Positions 26,990-35,615 are shown, counted from the stretch's first letter. The stretch: DNA of 64,000 bases from Amycolatopsis nalaikhensis (GCF_030264295.1 NZ_CP127173.1:6517501-6581500); one strand, 5' to 3'. Translations and numbers: made by a program. Notes: generated by a model from the sequence alone, not told the origin.

Positions 26990-27563
26990 TCAGCGGCGCC
27001 CGAGGCCGCGGATGAGCACCATCACCGCTTCCCGCACCTCGGCCCGCGTGCGCTGCGGCCCGAACACCTGCCAGTCCAGCGCCACCACCAACATCGTCCC
27101 GAACAACCCGGCCGCCGCGGTCGGGATCTCGACCCCCTCCGGCAGCCGCCCCGCCTCGTCGAGCCGCGTCAGCTGGGCCTTCACGATCGAGATGATCTCC
27201 TCGCGCAGCAAGGAAAGCGTGCCGTGCCACTGGCCGGGCGTCCGCCACAGCTCGCTCACCAGGATCTGCGAAAACCCCGGGTACCGGGCGATGAACTCGA
27301 GCGTCGTGTCGACCTGGGCCTCGATCACCTCGAGCGGGTCCGCCTCGGAGACCGCGGACCGTAATCGGACCGCCAGCAGGTCCACGCCGTACCGCAGCAA
27401 CGCGTCGACCAGGCCGTCCTTCGAGCCGAAGTTGTAGTACACCGTGCCCTTGGCCACGCCCGCCGCCGCCGCGATGTCGTCGACCGTCAGCCCCACCAAG
27501 CCGCGGCTCTTCGAGAAGCTCCAGTGTCGCCTCGAAGAGCTTCTGCTTCGTCGCGCCGCTCAC
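26990..27563 (-). CDS. TetR-family regulator (apparent frameshift)
   Basis: The GTG at 27563 overlaps the upstream YhgE stop (GTGA) and reads VSGATKQKLFEATLELLEE. A one-base shift near 27509-27512 then leads into the frame GLVGLTVDDIAAAAGVAKGT followed by VYYNFGSKDGLV, the TetR helix-turn-helix, and on to the stop at 26990. Removing one C joins them as LELLEERGLVGLTVDD, exactly the family pattern, giving about 190 residues. As the last gene of the operon whose promoter carries a TetR-type palindrome, it is the likely autoregulator. An internal start at 27499 would lack helix 1. Confidence 0.85.
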
Positions 27564-29455
27564 AGGCTCAGCTCGGGCTTGAGGGCGGACACCGTCCACA
27601 CGCGACGCTTCCGGGCCGCCAGCGTCGACACCAGGATCCCGCCCACCAGGTAGGCCAGCAGCACGCCGATGTCGCCGAGGATCTGGACCGTGGCCCCGCT
27701 GTAGAACAGGTGGCGGAAGCCGTCGATCGCGTAGCCCATCGGCAGCACCACGTGCAGCGGGTACAGCGCGTCCGGGATCGTCTGCCACGGGAAAGTGCCG
27801 CCCGCGCTGACCAGCTGCAGCACCAGCAGCACCAGCCCGAGGAACTTGCCGACCGCGCCGAAGAACGCGTTGAGCGCGTGCACCACCGCCGTGAACGTCA
27901 GCGACACCAGCACCGCGAACCCGATCGCGCCCAGCGGGTGCGCGATGTGGATGCCGACCAGCCACGTCACCGCGCCGAACAGCACGATCACCTGCGCGAT
28001 GCCCAGCAGCGCCGACGACAGCCAGCCGCCCACCGCGACGCGGAACGGGGCCGCGCCCGCGGTCAGCGCGCGCGTCGACAACGGCCGCAGCAGCAGGAAC
28101 AGCACGAACGCGCCGATCCACGTCGCCAGCGAGATGAAGAACGGCGCGAGCCCGGCGCCGTACGTCCCCGCCGACGCCTCGCCGTTGGCGTTCACCGCCA
28201 CCGGGTCCGCGATCGTGTTGGCCGTGGCCGAACGCGTCGGGTCGTCCGGGTTCGGGATCTCCTTGAGCCCGGCCGAAAGCCCGTCGCGCAGCTTCACCGC
28301 GCCGTCCGCGAGCTGGTTCGTCCCGTTGACCGCGGTCTTCTCGCCGTCGCTGAGCTGGGCCGCTCCGTCGCGTAGCTGCGAGGCACCGTCAGACGCCTGC
28401 GCGATGCCGCTCGCCAGCTGCGGGGACGCCGCCGCGAGCTTGGCCGCGCCGCCGGACACCTGGCGCGCGCCGTCGGCCAGCTTCGCGAGGTCGCCGTTGG
28501 CCTGCTGGATCTTGCCGTTGGCCTGGTCGACGGGGGAGCGGAGCTGGTCGGCCTTGGCGACGATCGCCTGGACCTGGGCCTCCGGCACGCCCGCGTCGCG
28601 CAGGTCCGTGACGAGCTGGGTGCGGTAGCCGTCGAGCTTGCCCTGGATGTCGGACGACGCCGTCGCGGCGAGCGAGGCCGCGTCGGCGACCTTCTGGTTC
28701 CCGGCCGCCACCTGCGATGCGCCGTCCGCGAGCTGCTGCGTCTGCGACGGCAGCGAAGCCGTGGCGCTCTTGAGCGTGCCGAGACCGGTCGCCAGCGTCG
28801 ACGAGCCGTCCGCGAGCTTCGCGGCGCCGTCGGCGAGCTGCTGCTGGCCCGACTTGAGCTGCGTGGCGCCGTCGGCGAGCTGCGACGCGCCCGTCGAGGC
28901 CTCCTGGATCTTGGCGTAGATCGTCGAGAACCCGACCAGGAACCGGTCCGCGGCCTCGCTGCCGACCTTCTCCGCGATCGTCTTGCGCACCTGCTCGGCG
29001 ACCTGCTTGGCGATGGTGCCGGACAGGTAGTTGTTGGCGTCGTTGGTGGTCAGCGTGATCGTCGCCTGCTGCGGCTGGAAGTTGCCGACCGACAGCAGCG
29101 CCTGCGAGAACCCGCTCGGGATGCCGATCGCGAACGAGTACTTGGCGTTGCGGACGCCCTCGCGCGCCTCCTGCTCGGACACCTCGTGCCACTGGAAGGT
29201 ACCGGACTTGACGAGCTCGTCGGTCACCTCGCGGCCGACGTTGCGCTGCTGGCCGCCGGAGTCCTTCGCGCCGGTGTCGGCGGTGTAGACGGCGGCGGGC
29301 AGCTTGTCGAGGCGGCCGTACGGGTCGTAGTTCGCGTAGAGGTAGAAGGACGCGTAGAGCAGCGGCACCAGCACGAGCGCGGCCAGCGCGAGCTTCGGCA
29401 TCGTGCCGGTGGAGAGGCGCCGCAGCTCGTTGCGGGCGATCCGGAAGGCGTTCAT
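27560..29455 (-). CDS. YhgE/Pip-domain membrane protein
   Basis: A 631-residue membrane protein of the YhgE/Pip family (ABC-2-type permease relatives, ESX/phage-infection-protein-like). One helix lies at residues ~20-42, then a large extracellular part with repeated QLADGA-x-L-x-G units (residues ~195-400), which form long helices, and five or six helices from ~440 to 610. It overlaps the upstream ATPase-like gene (ATGA) and the downstream TetR gene. Such proteins are thought to export drugs or envelope components, but the substrate is not known. Confidence 0.9.
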   Translation of the reverse strand: MNAFRIARNELRRLSTGTMPKLALAALVLVPLLYASFYLYANYDPYGRLDKLPAAVYTADTGAKDSGGQQRNVGREVTDELVKSGTFQWHEVSEQEAREGVRNAKYSFAIGIPSGFSQALLSVGNFQPQQATITLTTNDANNYLSGTIAKQVAEQVRKTIAEKVGSEAADRFLVGFSTIYAKIQEASTGASQLADGATQLKSGQQQLADGAAKLADGSSTLATGLGTLKSATASLPSQTQQLADGASQVAAGNQKVADAASLAATASSDIQGKLDGYRTQLVTDLRDAGVPEAQVQAIVAKADQLRSPVDQANGKIQQANGDLAKLADGARQVSGGAAKLAAASPQLASGIAQASDGASQLRDGAAQLSDGEKTAVNGTNQLADGAVKLRDGLSAGLKEIPNPDDPTRSATANTIADPVAVNANGEASAGTYGAGLAPFFISLATWIGAFVLFLLLRPLSTRALTAGAAPFRVAVGGWLSSALLGIAQVIVLFGAVTWLVGIHIAHPLGAIGFAVLVSLTFTAVVHALNAFFGAVGKFLGLVLLVLQLVSAGGTFPWQTIPDALYPLHVVLPMGYAIDGFRHLFYSGATVQILGDIGVLLAYLVGGILVSTLAARKRRVWTVSALKPELSL

Positions 29456-30150
29456 TCGGGGACTCCGTCAGTGCTCGCGGGGAGCTCTTCGGTGGGTTCG
29501 GGGGCGTGGTGCCGCGGCTCCGGCTGCTCGGCCGCGCCGAGGCGCGCCGGGGTGAAGGGCAGTGCCGAAACGGGTGTCGTCGCGGTCAGCACGACGACGG
29601 CGAGGCCGCGTTCGGCCTGTTCGCGCGCCAGGCCGGCCCAGCTGTCGACGTCGCTGGTGTGCCGGTCGGGGGTGTCGAGGACGAGCAGGCGCACCCCCTT
29701 GCGTTCCGCGGCCAGCTCGGTGAGCAGCCGCGTGCGCATCGCGGGGGCGAGGTTTTCGAAGCGGGTGCCCGCGAAGGGCGCGGCGTCGTGCTCGGCGAGC
29801 CAGCGGGCGACGTCCTCCTTGCCCGCCGGCCGGTGCGCCAAGGCCAGCTCTTCGCCGACGACCACGCGCAGGGCGAGTGCTTCGTCCGGCTCGCTGACCC
29901 CGGGCGCGTCGACGACCGCGACGAGCTCGGGCAGCCCGGCGTCGACGCCCTCGGCGTGCACGGTGCCGGTGGTCGGCTTCAGGCGCCCGGCCAGCGCCAG
30001 CCCGAAGGCCGTGACGCCGACGCCGGGTTCGCCGTGCACGATCGCCAGGTCGCCCTCGCCGACGGTCAGCGAAGTGGGCGGTAACAAGGTGCCGTGGTGT
30101 CCTTCGAGGGACACCCGATCGGCTCGGACCTGCACGTCTGCTCCTGCCAT
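29452..30150 (-). CDS. ABC-ATPase-like protein with degenerate Walker A
   Basis: A 232-residue protein with an ABC nucleotide-binding fold but poor motifs. The P-loop reads GEPGVGVTAF, with Val in place of the catalytic Lys, followed by LALAGRLKPTTGTV, which is ABC-like. LLVLDTPDRH is in the Walker B position but lacks the Glu, and no LSGGQ is visible. The C-terminus is Pro/Glu-rich. It is first in the operon with the YhgE/Pip protein and TetR regulator. It may bind nucleotide weakly or serve a structural role. It lacks a Shine-Dalgarno site; the operator palindrome abuts its ATG. Confidence 0.78.
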   Translation of the reverse strand: MAGADVQVRADRVSLEGHHGTLLPPTSLTVGEGDLAIVHGEPGVGVTAFGLALAGRLKPTTGTVHAEGVDAGLPELVAVVDAPGVSEPDEALALRVVVGEELALAHRPAGKEDVARWLAEHDAAPFAGTRFENLAPAMRTRLLTELAAERKGVRLLVLDTPDRHTSDVDSWAGLAREQAERGLAVVVLTATTPVSALPFTPARLGAAEQPEPRHHAPEPTEELPASTDGVPE

Positions 30151-30177
30151 TTTTGAACTGACCAGTCAGTTCAAAAA
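30150..30177. promoter_or_regulatory. TetR-type operator, perfect 28-bp palindrome
   Basis: Arms of 13 bp, each TTTTTGAACTGAC or its complement, flank a central CA (30163-30164); the core is ACTGACCAGTCAGT. It lies between the -10 element and the start codon of the ATPase-like gene, so binding would block transcription start. The TetR gene at the operon end is the obvious ligand. Confidence 0.85.
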
Positions 30178-30203
30178 CTAGCCCCCACGGGCCCGCGCGG
30201 CAA
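30175..30203 (-). promoter_or_regulatory. Promoter of the YhgE/Pip operon
   Basis: On the minus strand, -35 TTGCCG (30198-30203) and -10 TAGTTT (30175-30180) are 17 nt apart. Transcription would start inside the palindrome, about 25 nt before the ATG at 30150. Confidence 0.6.
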
Positions 30204-30236
30204 GATCACCGGACGCACGTCACACCCGTGGGTGAC

Positions 30237-31157
30237 TCACCGGAGCGCCGCGGCCGGGCGCACCTCCCAGCTCGTCCACAGTGGACGATAGCCCTGCCGG
30301 TGCCAGAACACCGAGGACAGCGGGTTGGTCGGGTTGTAGTAGAGGTAGCTGCCGGTGGCGCCGCCCCGCTGCAGCTCCCGGTGCACGTGGGCCATCAGCG
30401 CCCGGCCGAACCCGCCGCCGCGCTCGCCCGGCGCCGTCACGACGTTGTTCACGTACCCCCAGCGCCCCGGCGGGAGCAGCTCGGCCGCCTCGCTGCCCGG
30501 CGTCGCGTCGACCCACGCGCAGTGCGCGAGTGCGCGGATCTCGCCGTCCTCCTCGGCCAGCCAGACCGGTGGCTCGTCCTCGGCCAGCGCCGCGCGCAGG
30601 GACGGGGCGAGCAGGTCGGCGGTGTTCGCCCGGCGGGGCGCGGCGACCAGGCCGGTGTAGTCGAACGTCGCGGTGGCCAGCTCCAGCGCCGCGGCGAAGT
30701 CGGCGGGCCCGGCGCGGCGGACGGCGGCCGCGGGCCCGGCGGCGGGCGGGGGAGCGGTCCGGATCCCGAGCGCGCCCAGCGGGACCAGGCCGTGGTCGAG
30801 GAACGCGCGGATCGCCTCGGCGTCGCGGCTGGGCCAGAAGACCACGCACGCCGAGTCCTCGCCCGTCGGCTCGGTCTCCAGGCGGCCCTTGAGCGCGCGC
30901 AGCAGCAGGTCGACGCCCTCGGTGCCGGTGTCGCCGAAGTACGGGAAGAGCTGCCACGTGTCGGCGGCCGACCACAGCAGCGGGACGTCGTCCGGGGCGA
31001 ACCGGTGCCGCTGCACTACCCCGGTGACGCGGGTGCCGTCCGCGGTCGCCGCGTCCAGCCGCTCGCCCTCGGCGGGCGGCGCGGCGGGCGGCAGCAGCGC
31101 GTCGACCTCGGCGAAGCGCGCCCGGTGGGCGGCGAGCAGCGGCTCGGCGATGTCCAT
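30237..31157 (-). CDS. GNAT-family N-acetyltransferase
   Basis: A 306-residue protein with a C-terminal GNAT domain: VVTAPGERGGGFGRALMAHV is the acetyl-CoA pyrophosphate-binding motif A, and NPTNPLSSVFWHRQGYRPLW is the terminal strand region. The N-terminal ~150 residues are probably a degenerate second GNAT-like domain. It is 21 nt downstream of a paralogue with the same C-terminal motifs. No substrate can be named. Confidence 0.85.
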   Translation of the reverse strand: MDIAEPLLAAHRARFAEVDALLPPAAPPAEGERLDAATADGTRVTGVVQRHRFAPDDVPLLWSAADTWQLFPYFGDTGTEGVDLLLRALKGRLETEPTGEDSACVVFWPSRDAEAIRAFLDHGLVPLGALGIRTAPPPAAGPAAAVRRAGPADFAAALELATATFDYTGLVAAPRRANTADLLAPSLRAALAEDEPPVWLAEEDGEIRALAHCAWVDATPGSEAAELLPPGRWGYVNNVVTAPGERGGGFGRALMAHVHRELQRGGATGSYLYYNPTNPLSSVFWHRQGYRPLWTSWEVRPAAALR

Positions 31158-31178
31158 GCGTTCCCCTGGTGAGTGCGG

Positions 31179-32090
31179 TCAGGACCAGGCGGGGCGCCGG
31201 ATCCACATGGTCCACAGTGGACGATAGCCCTGCCGGTGCCAGAACACCGGCGAAAGCGGGTTCGCCGGGTGGTAGAAGAGGAACGTACCGCGCACGCCCG
31301 GCCGGACCAGCTCGCGATGGGCCACGGCCATCAGGGCCCGGCCCACGCCGCCGCCGCGGGCTTCGGGCGCGACCGACAGCGTGTCGACGTAGCCCCAGCG
31401 GCCCGGGTGCAGCCTGCCGTGGAGGCTGTCGCCGGGCGCGGGCGAGACCAGCGCGCAGGAGGCCAGGCCGGCGGGCACGCCGTCGTCCTCGGCCAGCCAG
31501 ATCAGGCCGCTGAACCGCAGGGAGCGGGTGACCTCCGCGCGCAGCAGCGCCCGGGCGCCCGGCCGCGCCACCGCCGTGCCGACCAGCGACGTGTACCGCC
31601 ACTCCGCCAGCCGCAGCTCGGTCAGGGCCTCGAGGTCGCTTTCTTCGGCGCGGCGGACGCTCACGCGGGCCGGACCCGCGTTCTCCGGCGGCTCCGGTGA
31701 CCGCACGGCCAGGCAGGTCAGCGGCGCGAACCCGTGCGCCAGCAGCACCGCGGACGCCTCGGCGTCGCGGCTCGGCCAGGCCAGCGAGCAGCCGGAGTCC
31801 GCGCCCGACGGCGTCCCGCGCATTCGCTCGCGCCACGCGTCGAGCAGCGCCGCGAGACCCGCCGGGCCGCTGTCGCCGGGCACCGCGGTCAGGTCCCACA
31901 TCTCCAGCGGCCCCCACAGCGCCGGCCACGACCCCGGCGCGTGCACGACACGGGTCAGCAGCCCGCCCGCCTTCCGGCCACCGGCCGTCACGACCAGCGG
32001 CTCGCTCGCCGACGGCGGCGGCGCGATCGGCGGGAGTTGCGGGTCGAGCGCGGCGAACCGCGCGTTCTGCTGGGCTTCGAGGGGGTTCAC
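31179..32090 (-). CDS. GNAT-family N-acetyltransferase, paralogue
   Basis: A 303-residue protein, paralogous to the next gene downstream, with the motif SVAPEARGGGVGRALMAVAH and the end NPLSPVFWHRQGYRPLW. The GTG start at 32090 overlaps the methyltransferase stop (GTGA), so the longer open frame to 32816 is a shadow of that gene. About 40 nt near its 3' end (31211-31250) are identical to the corresponding part of the other copy, which points to tandem duplication. Confidence 0.85.
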   Translation of the reverse strand: MNPLEAQQNARFAALDPQLPPIAPPPSASEPLVVTAGGRKAGGLLTRVVHAPGSWPALWGPLEMWDLTAVPGDSGPAGLAALLDAWRERMRGTPSGADSGCSLAWPSRDAEASAVLLAHGFAPLTCLAVRSPEPPENAGPARVSVRRAEESDLEALTELRLAEWRYTSLVGTAVARPGARALLRAEVTRSLRFSGLIWLAEDDGVPAGLASCALVSPAPGDSLHGRLHPGRWGYVDTLSVAPEARGGGVGRALMAVAHRELVRPGVRGTFLFYHPANPLSPVFWHRQGYRPLWTMWIRRPAWS

Positions 32091-32938
32091 GAGCGGTGCG
32101 TGCGGAAGATCGCGGTGCCGGGGAAGAGCTTGCCGCGCAGCGGGCTCCACTGGCCCCAGACCCGCGTGTGCCCCGCCGGCCACTCCGGCTCGACCAGGTC
32201 GGTGAGGGTGAACCCGGCCGCGGCCAGCGCGCGCACGTAGTCGCCGAGGGTGTGGTGGTACTCGACGTAGGTCGCGGTGCCCTCGTCGTCGACCTCGACG
32301 TACGGGGTCCGGTCGAAGTAGGGCTGGGTGACGGTGAGCCCGAGCGGGCCGGGGTCGTCCGGGAAGATCCACCGCATCGGGTGGGTCACCGAGAACACCC
32401 ACGGCGCGCCCGGCCGCAGCACCCGGTGCACCTCGGCGAAGACCGCGTCGACCGACGCTACGAACGGGATCGCGCCGAAGGCCGAGCAGGCCGCGTCGAA
32501 GCTGCCCGTCGCCAGCGGCAGGTGCTCGGCGTTCGCCTGGACGAGCGGCACGTCGAGGCCGGTGCGCGCGTTGCCGTCGCGGGCGTGGCGCAGCATCCCG
32601 GCCGACAGGTCGGTTGCGACGGCGTCGGCTCCCTCGGCCGCCAGCCAGCGCGAACACGCGGCCTGCCCGCAGCCGACCTCCAGCACGCGCTTGCCGCGCA
32701 CGTCGCCGAGCAGCCGCGCGTCGGCCTCCCGGACGCCCTCCGGGCACCAGACGAAGTCGGCGTCGCCGAGGAACCCGCCGTGTTCGGCCTGGTAGTCGTC
32801 GGCGTCGGCGTCCCACCAGGCGAGGTTCGCGGCGGCCGCTTCGGCGCCCCCGACCTCGCGGTAGGCGACGGCCGCGGTGCCCAGCCGGTGCTCGGCCGCG
32901 TCGTGGCGCCCCGGCGCGGGCGGCTCCTCCGGTGGCAT
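32087..32938 (-). CDS. Class I SAM-dependent methyltransferase
   Basis: A 283-residue methyltransferase of the Methyltransf_11 type. Motif I KRVLEVGCGQAACSRWL binds S-adenosylmethionine, AVATDLSAG holds the acidic residue for the ribose, and FSVTHPMRW is the later strand. It is divergent from rpsA, and I recall a similar gene beside rpsA in Streptomyces. It heads a three-gene unit with the two acetyltransferases. The acceptor is unknown. Confidence 0.9.
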   Translation of the reverse strand: MPPEEPPAPGRHDAAEHRLGTAAVAYREVGGAEAAAANLAWWDADADDYQAEHGGFLGDADFVWCPEGVREADARLLGDVRGKRVLEVGCGQAACSRWLAAEGADAVATDLSAGMLRHARDGNARTGLDVPLVQANAEHLPLATGSFDAACSAFGAIPFVASVDAVFAEVHRVLRPGAPWVFSVTHPMRWIFPDDPGPLGLTVTQPYFDRTPYVEVDDEGTATYVEYHHTLGDYVRALAAAGFTLTDLVEPEWPAGHTRVWGQWSPLRGKLFPGTAIFRTHRS

Positions 32939-33005
32939 GATGGTGGTCTCCGGTCCGCTGCGTGTTTGCTTCCGCGAGGACCTTAGCGATCGAGGGGGAC
33001 CCTGA

Positions 33006-33035
33006 TTGTGCCCCCTAGCGGCCGCCGCGTACGAT
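33006..33035 (+). promoter_or_regulatory. Probable rpsA promoter
   Basis: TTGTGC (33006-33011) and TACGAT (33030-33035) with an 18-nt spacer resemble a housekeeping promoter, in the gap before rpsA. Confidence 0.55.
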
Positions 33036-33224
33036 AAGTGTTAGCGCAGTGGGTTCGCGCTGCCTTCCGCTCAGCTTCTGGTTGGGACTCGGGTCGCGCA
33101 CCGTATGCGGGGTCATGCCGCGGTCGTTCACTGGATGGACGTTTGCTCGCAGGGTCGTCGTATGCCGCCCATCGCGCCGACAACTGCCAACCCTCGATTC
33201 CCATCCACCGGAGCAACCCGCCTA
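33036..33224 (+). other. Long rpsA 5' leader
   Basis: If the promoter above is right, rpsA has a leader of about 185 nt, unlike the leaderless genes nearby. It ends with GGAG 11 nt before the ATG. S1 represses its own translation in E. coli, so this may be a control region; I cannot name a known RNA family. Confidence 0.4.
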
Positions 33225-34724
33225 ATGACCACCGACACCGCCACCGCCCCGACCGCCCCCACCGGGCCCCAGCAGGTCGCCATCAACGACATCGGGTCGG
33301 AGGAAGACTTCCTCGCGGCGATCGACAAGACGATCAAGTACTTCAACGATGGCGACATCGTCGAAGGCACCATCGTCAAGGTCGACCGCGACGAGGTCCT
33401 GCTCGACATCGGCTACAAGACCGAGGGTGTCATCCCCTCGCGTGAGCTCTCCATCAAGCACGATGTCGACCCGGCTGAGGTTGTCACCGTCGGCGATGAG
33501 GTCGAAGCCCTGGTTCTCCAGAAGGAGGACAAGGAAGGCCGTCTGATCCTGTCCAAGAAGCGCGCGCAGTACGAGCGCGCCTGGGGCACGATCGAGGAGC
33601 TCAAGGAGAAGGACGAGCCCGTCAAGGGCACCGTCATCGAGGTCGTCAAGGGCGGCCTCATCCTGGACATCGGCCTGCGCGGCTTCCTCCCCGCGTCCCT
33701 GGTCGAGATGCGCCGCGTGCGCGACCTGCAGCCGTACGTCGGCCGCGAGCTCGAGGCGAAGATCATCGAGCTGGACAAGAACCGCAACAACGTGGTCCTG
33801 TCCCGCCGCGCCTACCTCGAGCAGACCCAGTCCGAGGTGCGCAGCGAGTTCCTCAACGCGCTCGCCAAGGGTCAGGTCCGCAAGGGCGTCGTGTCGTCCA
33901 TCGTCAACTTCGGTGCCTTCGTGGACCTGGGTGGCGTCGACGGCCTGGTGCACGTCTCGGAGCTGTCCTGGAAGCACATCGACCACCCGTCCGAGGTCGT
34001 CGAGGTCGGCCAGGAGGTCACGGTCGAGGTCCTGGACGTCGACATGGACCGCGAGCGCGTCTCGCTGTCGCTGAAGGCGACCCAGGAAGACCCGTGGCGC
34101 CAGTTCGCCCGCACCCACGCGATCGGCCAGATCGTGCCGGGCAAGGTCACCAAGCTCGTCCCGTTCGGTGCGTTCGTGCGCGTCGAAGAGGGCATCGAGG
34201 GCCTGGTCCACATCTCCGAGCTGGCCGAGCGCCACGTGGAGATCCCGGAGCAGGTCGTCCAGGTCAACGGCGACGTCATGGTCAAGGTCATCGACATCGA
34301 CCTCGAGCGCCGTCGCATCTCGCTGTCGCTGAAGCAGGCGAACGAGGGTGTCACGCCGGACACCGAGTTCGACCCGACCCAGTACGGCATGGCCGCCGAG
34401 TACGACGCCGAGGGCAACTACATCTACCCCGAAGGCTTCGACCCGGACACGCAGGAGTGGCAGGAAGGCTTCGACAAGCAGCGTGAGGAGTGGGAGCGCC
34501 AGTACGCCGAGGCGCACACTCGTTACGAGGCCCACATGAAGCAGGTCCAGAAGGCCGTCGAGGCCGACGCGGAGGCCGCGGCCGACGCGGCGACCGGCAT
34601 CGAAGGCGGCGCGGAGAGCTACACCTCGGGTTCGGCCCCGGCCGACACGAAGAGCAGCGGCGGCACCCTCGCCTCCGACGAGCAGCTCGCGGCGCTCCGC
34701 GAGAAGCTCTCCGGCGGTGCGTGA
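33225..34724 (+). CDS. rpsA: 30S ribosomal protein S1
   Basis: A 499-residue S1 protein with four S1 RNA-binding domains (about residues 37-105, 122-190, 207-277 and 294-363), seen in repeated patterns such as GTIVKVDRDEVLLDIGYKTE, GVVSSIVNFGAFVDLGGVDG and GKVTKLVPFGAFVRVEEGIE. The C-terminal ~130 residues are acidic and disordered, typical of actinobacteria. It binds mRNA on the 30S subunit. The ATG at 33225 gives the standard N-terminus; the upstream frame has no support. Its place after polA and before coaE is conserved. Confidence 0.97.
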   Translation: MTTDTATAPTAPTGPQQVAINDIGSEEDFLAAIDKTIKYFNDGDIVEGTIVKVDRDEVLLDIGYKTEGVIPSRELSIKHDVDPAEVVTVGDEVEALVLQKEDKEGRLILSKKRAQYERAWGTIEELKEKDEPVKGTVIEVVKGGLILDIGLRGFLPASLVEMRRVRDLQPYVGRELEAKIIELDKNRNNVVLSRRAYLEQTQSEVRSEFLNALAKGQVRKGVVSSIVNFGAFVDLGGVDGLVHVSELSWKHIDHPSEVVEVGQEVTVEVLDVDMDRERVSLSLKATQEDPWRQFARTHAIGQIVPGKVTKLVPFGAFVRVEEGIEGLVHISELAERHVEIPEQVVQVNGDVMVKVIDIDLERRRISLSLKQANEGVTPDTEFDPTQYGMAAEYDAEGNYIYPEGFDPDTQEWQEGFDKQREEWERQYAEAHTRYEAHMKQVQKAVEADAEAAADAATGIEGGAESYTSGSAPADTKSSGGTLASDEQLAALREKLSGGA

Positions 34725-34749
34725 GCTTTAGCGCTCTGAAGCTGAACCA

Positions 34750-34782
34750 GGAGCCCCCGGTCCCCAGTGGACCGGGGGCTCC
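34750..34782 (+). terminator. rpsA terminator
   Basis: A perfect 14-bp stem (34750-34763 with 34769-34782) and 5-nt loop, 25 nt after the rpsA stop. Confidence 0.85.
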
Positions 34783-34800
34783 CGGCTTTCCGGGGTCCGG

Positions 34801-34895
34801 CCGGGTGGGCTGAAGGGTCCTTTCGTCGCATGTGATGCGAGGAAAGGACCCTTCACCGCGTCAGATGCGATGAACGTCCCCTTCAGCCCACCCGG
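34801..34895. repeat. 95-nt intergenic element with 17-bp terminal inverted repeats
   Basis: The ends 34801-34817 and 34879-34895 are perfect inverted repeats. Inside, 34811-34824 can instead pair perfectly with 34842-34855, so two hairpins exclude each other. Read on the minus strand, the element also shows about 2.5 copies of a 30-nt tandem unit beginning GAAGGG or GAAAGG. It fills the space between the rpsA terminator and the TetR stop codon. It may be a small non-autonomous repeat or a terminator for the TetR gene. Confidence 0.7.
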
Positions 34896-34897
34896 GC

Positions 34898-35533
34898 TCA
34901 GGGGTTGCGCAGGCCGAGGCCGGTCATCATCGCGCCGACGCCCTGGCGGTACATCTCTTCGTTGGCCTCGTCGGTGGGCGGGATGAACCAGTCCGGCAGC
35001 GGCGTCCGCGACGCGAGCATCAGCTCCGCGCCGATCAGGCCGTGCATGGTCGTCCACAGCTGGTACGCCGCGGCGCGGGCGTCCGTCTCCGGCGGGCAGA
35101 CCCGGGCGACCCGGTCGATGAACAGGCGGAACACCGTCCGCAGCACGGCCGAGCGCAGCGCCGGGTCGGGGTCGAAGCCCGGCACCGGGCGTTCGAACAT
35201 CAGCGCGTAGCGGGTCGGGCTCTCGCGGGCGAACTCCCGGTACTGGAGTGCCAGGTGCAGCAGGTCGCCGACACCGTCCGAAGTCGACGGCGGCAGGCTC
35301 TCCAGCATCTCGCGCAGGGAGTCGAACGTCCGCTCGTACAGCGCGTCGAGCAGGCCCGCGCGGCCGCCGAAGCGGGCGTACACCGAGATCGTGGACGCGC
35401 CGGCGGCCTCCGCCACCCCGCGCACGGTCAGGCCCGGGACCCCGCGGTCGAGCAGCACGGTCAAGGCCGCGTCGAGGAACCGCTCGCGGTTTCCCTGTTC
35501 GGCGGGGCGGACCGACAGGTGCCTGGTGGCCAC
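34898..35533 (-). CDS. TetR-family transcriptional regulator
   Basis: A 211-residue TetR regulator: N-terminal helix-turn-helix RFLDAALTVLLDRGVPGLTV then VAEAAGASTISVYARFGGRA, followed by a ligand-binding domain with the WHG-like region of TetR_C families. I start at GTG 35533, which has AAGGGGGG upstream; the open frame continues to 36154 only as shadow. It is divergent from an HD-domain gene across a 156-nt gap with an inverted repeat, so it may control that gene and itself. Confidence 0.88.
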   Translation of the reverse strand: MATRHLSVRPAEQGNRERFLDAALTVLLDRGVPGLTVRGVAEAAGASTISVYARFGGRAGLLDALYERTFDSLREMLESLPPSTSDGVGDLLHLALQYREFARESPTRYALMFERPVPGFDPDPALRSAVLRTVFRLFIDRVARVCPPETDARAAAYQLWTTMHGLIGAELMLASRTPLPDWFIPPTDEANEEMYRQGVGAMMTGLGLRNP

Positions 35534-35579
35534 GGCGCACCCCCCTTCGCAGCAGAAGATACGATATCCGGCGGCTCTT

Positions 35580-35615
35580 GGGAATGCGCCGGATGTCCGG
35601 ATGTGCGGCATTCCC
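35580..35615. promoter_or_regulatory. Inverted repeat, candidate TetR operator
   Basis: Arms GGGAATGC (35580-35587) and GCATTCCC (35608-35615) enclose two direct copies of CCGGATGT. It sits between the divergent TetR and HD-domain genes. Confidence 0.4.
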
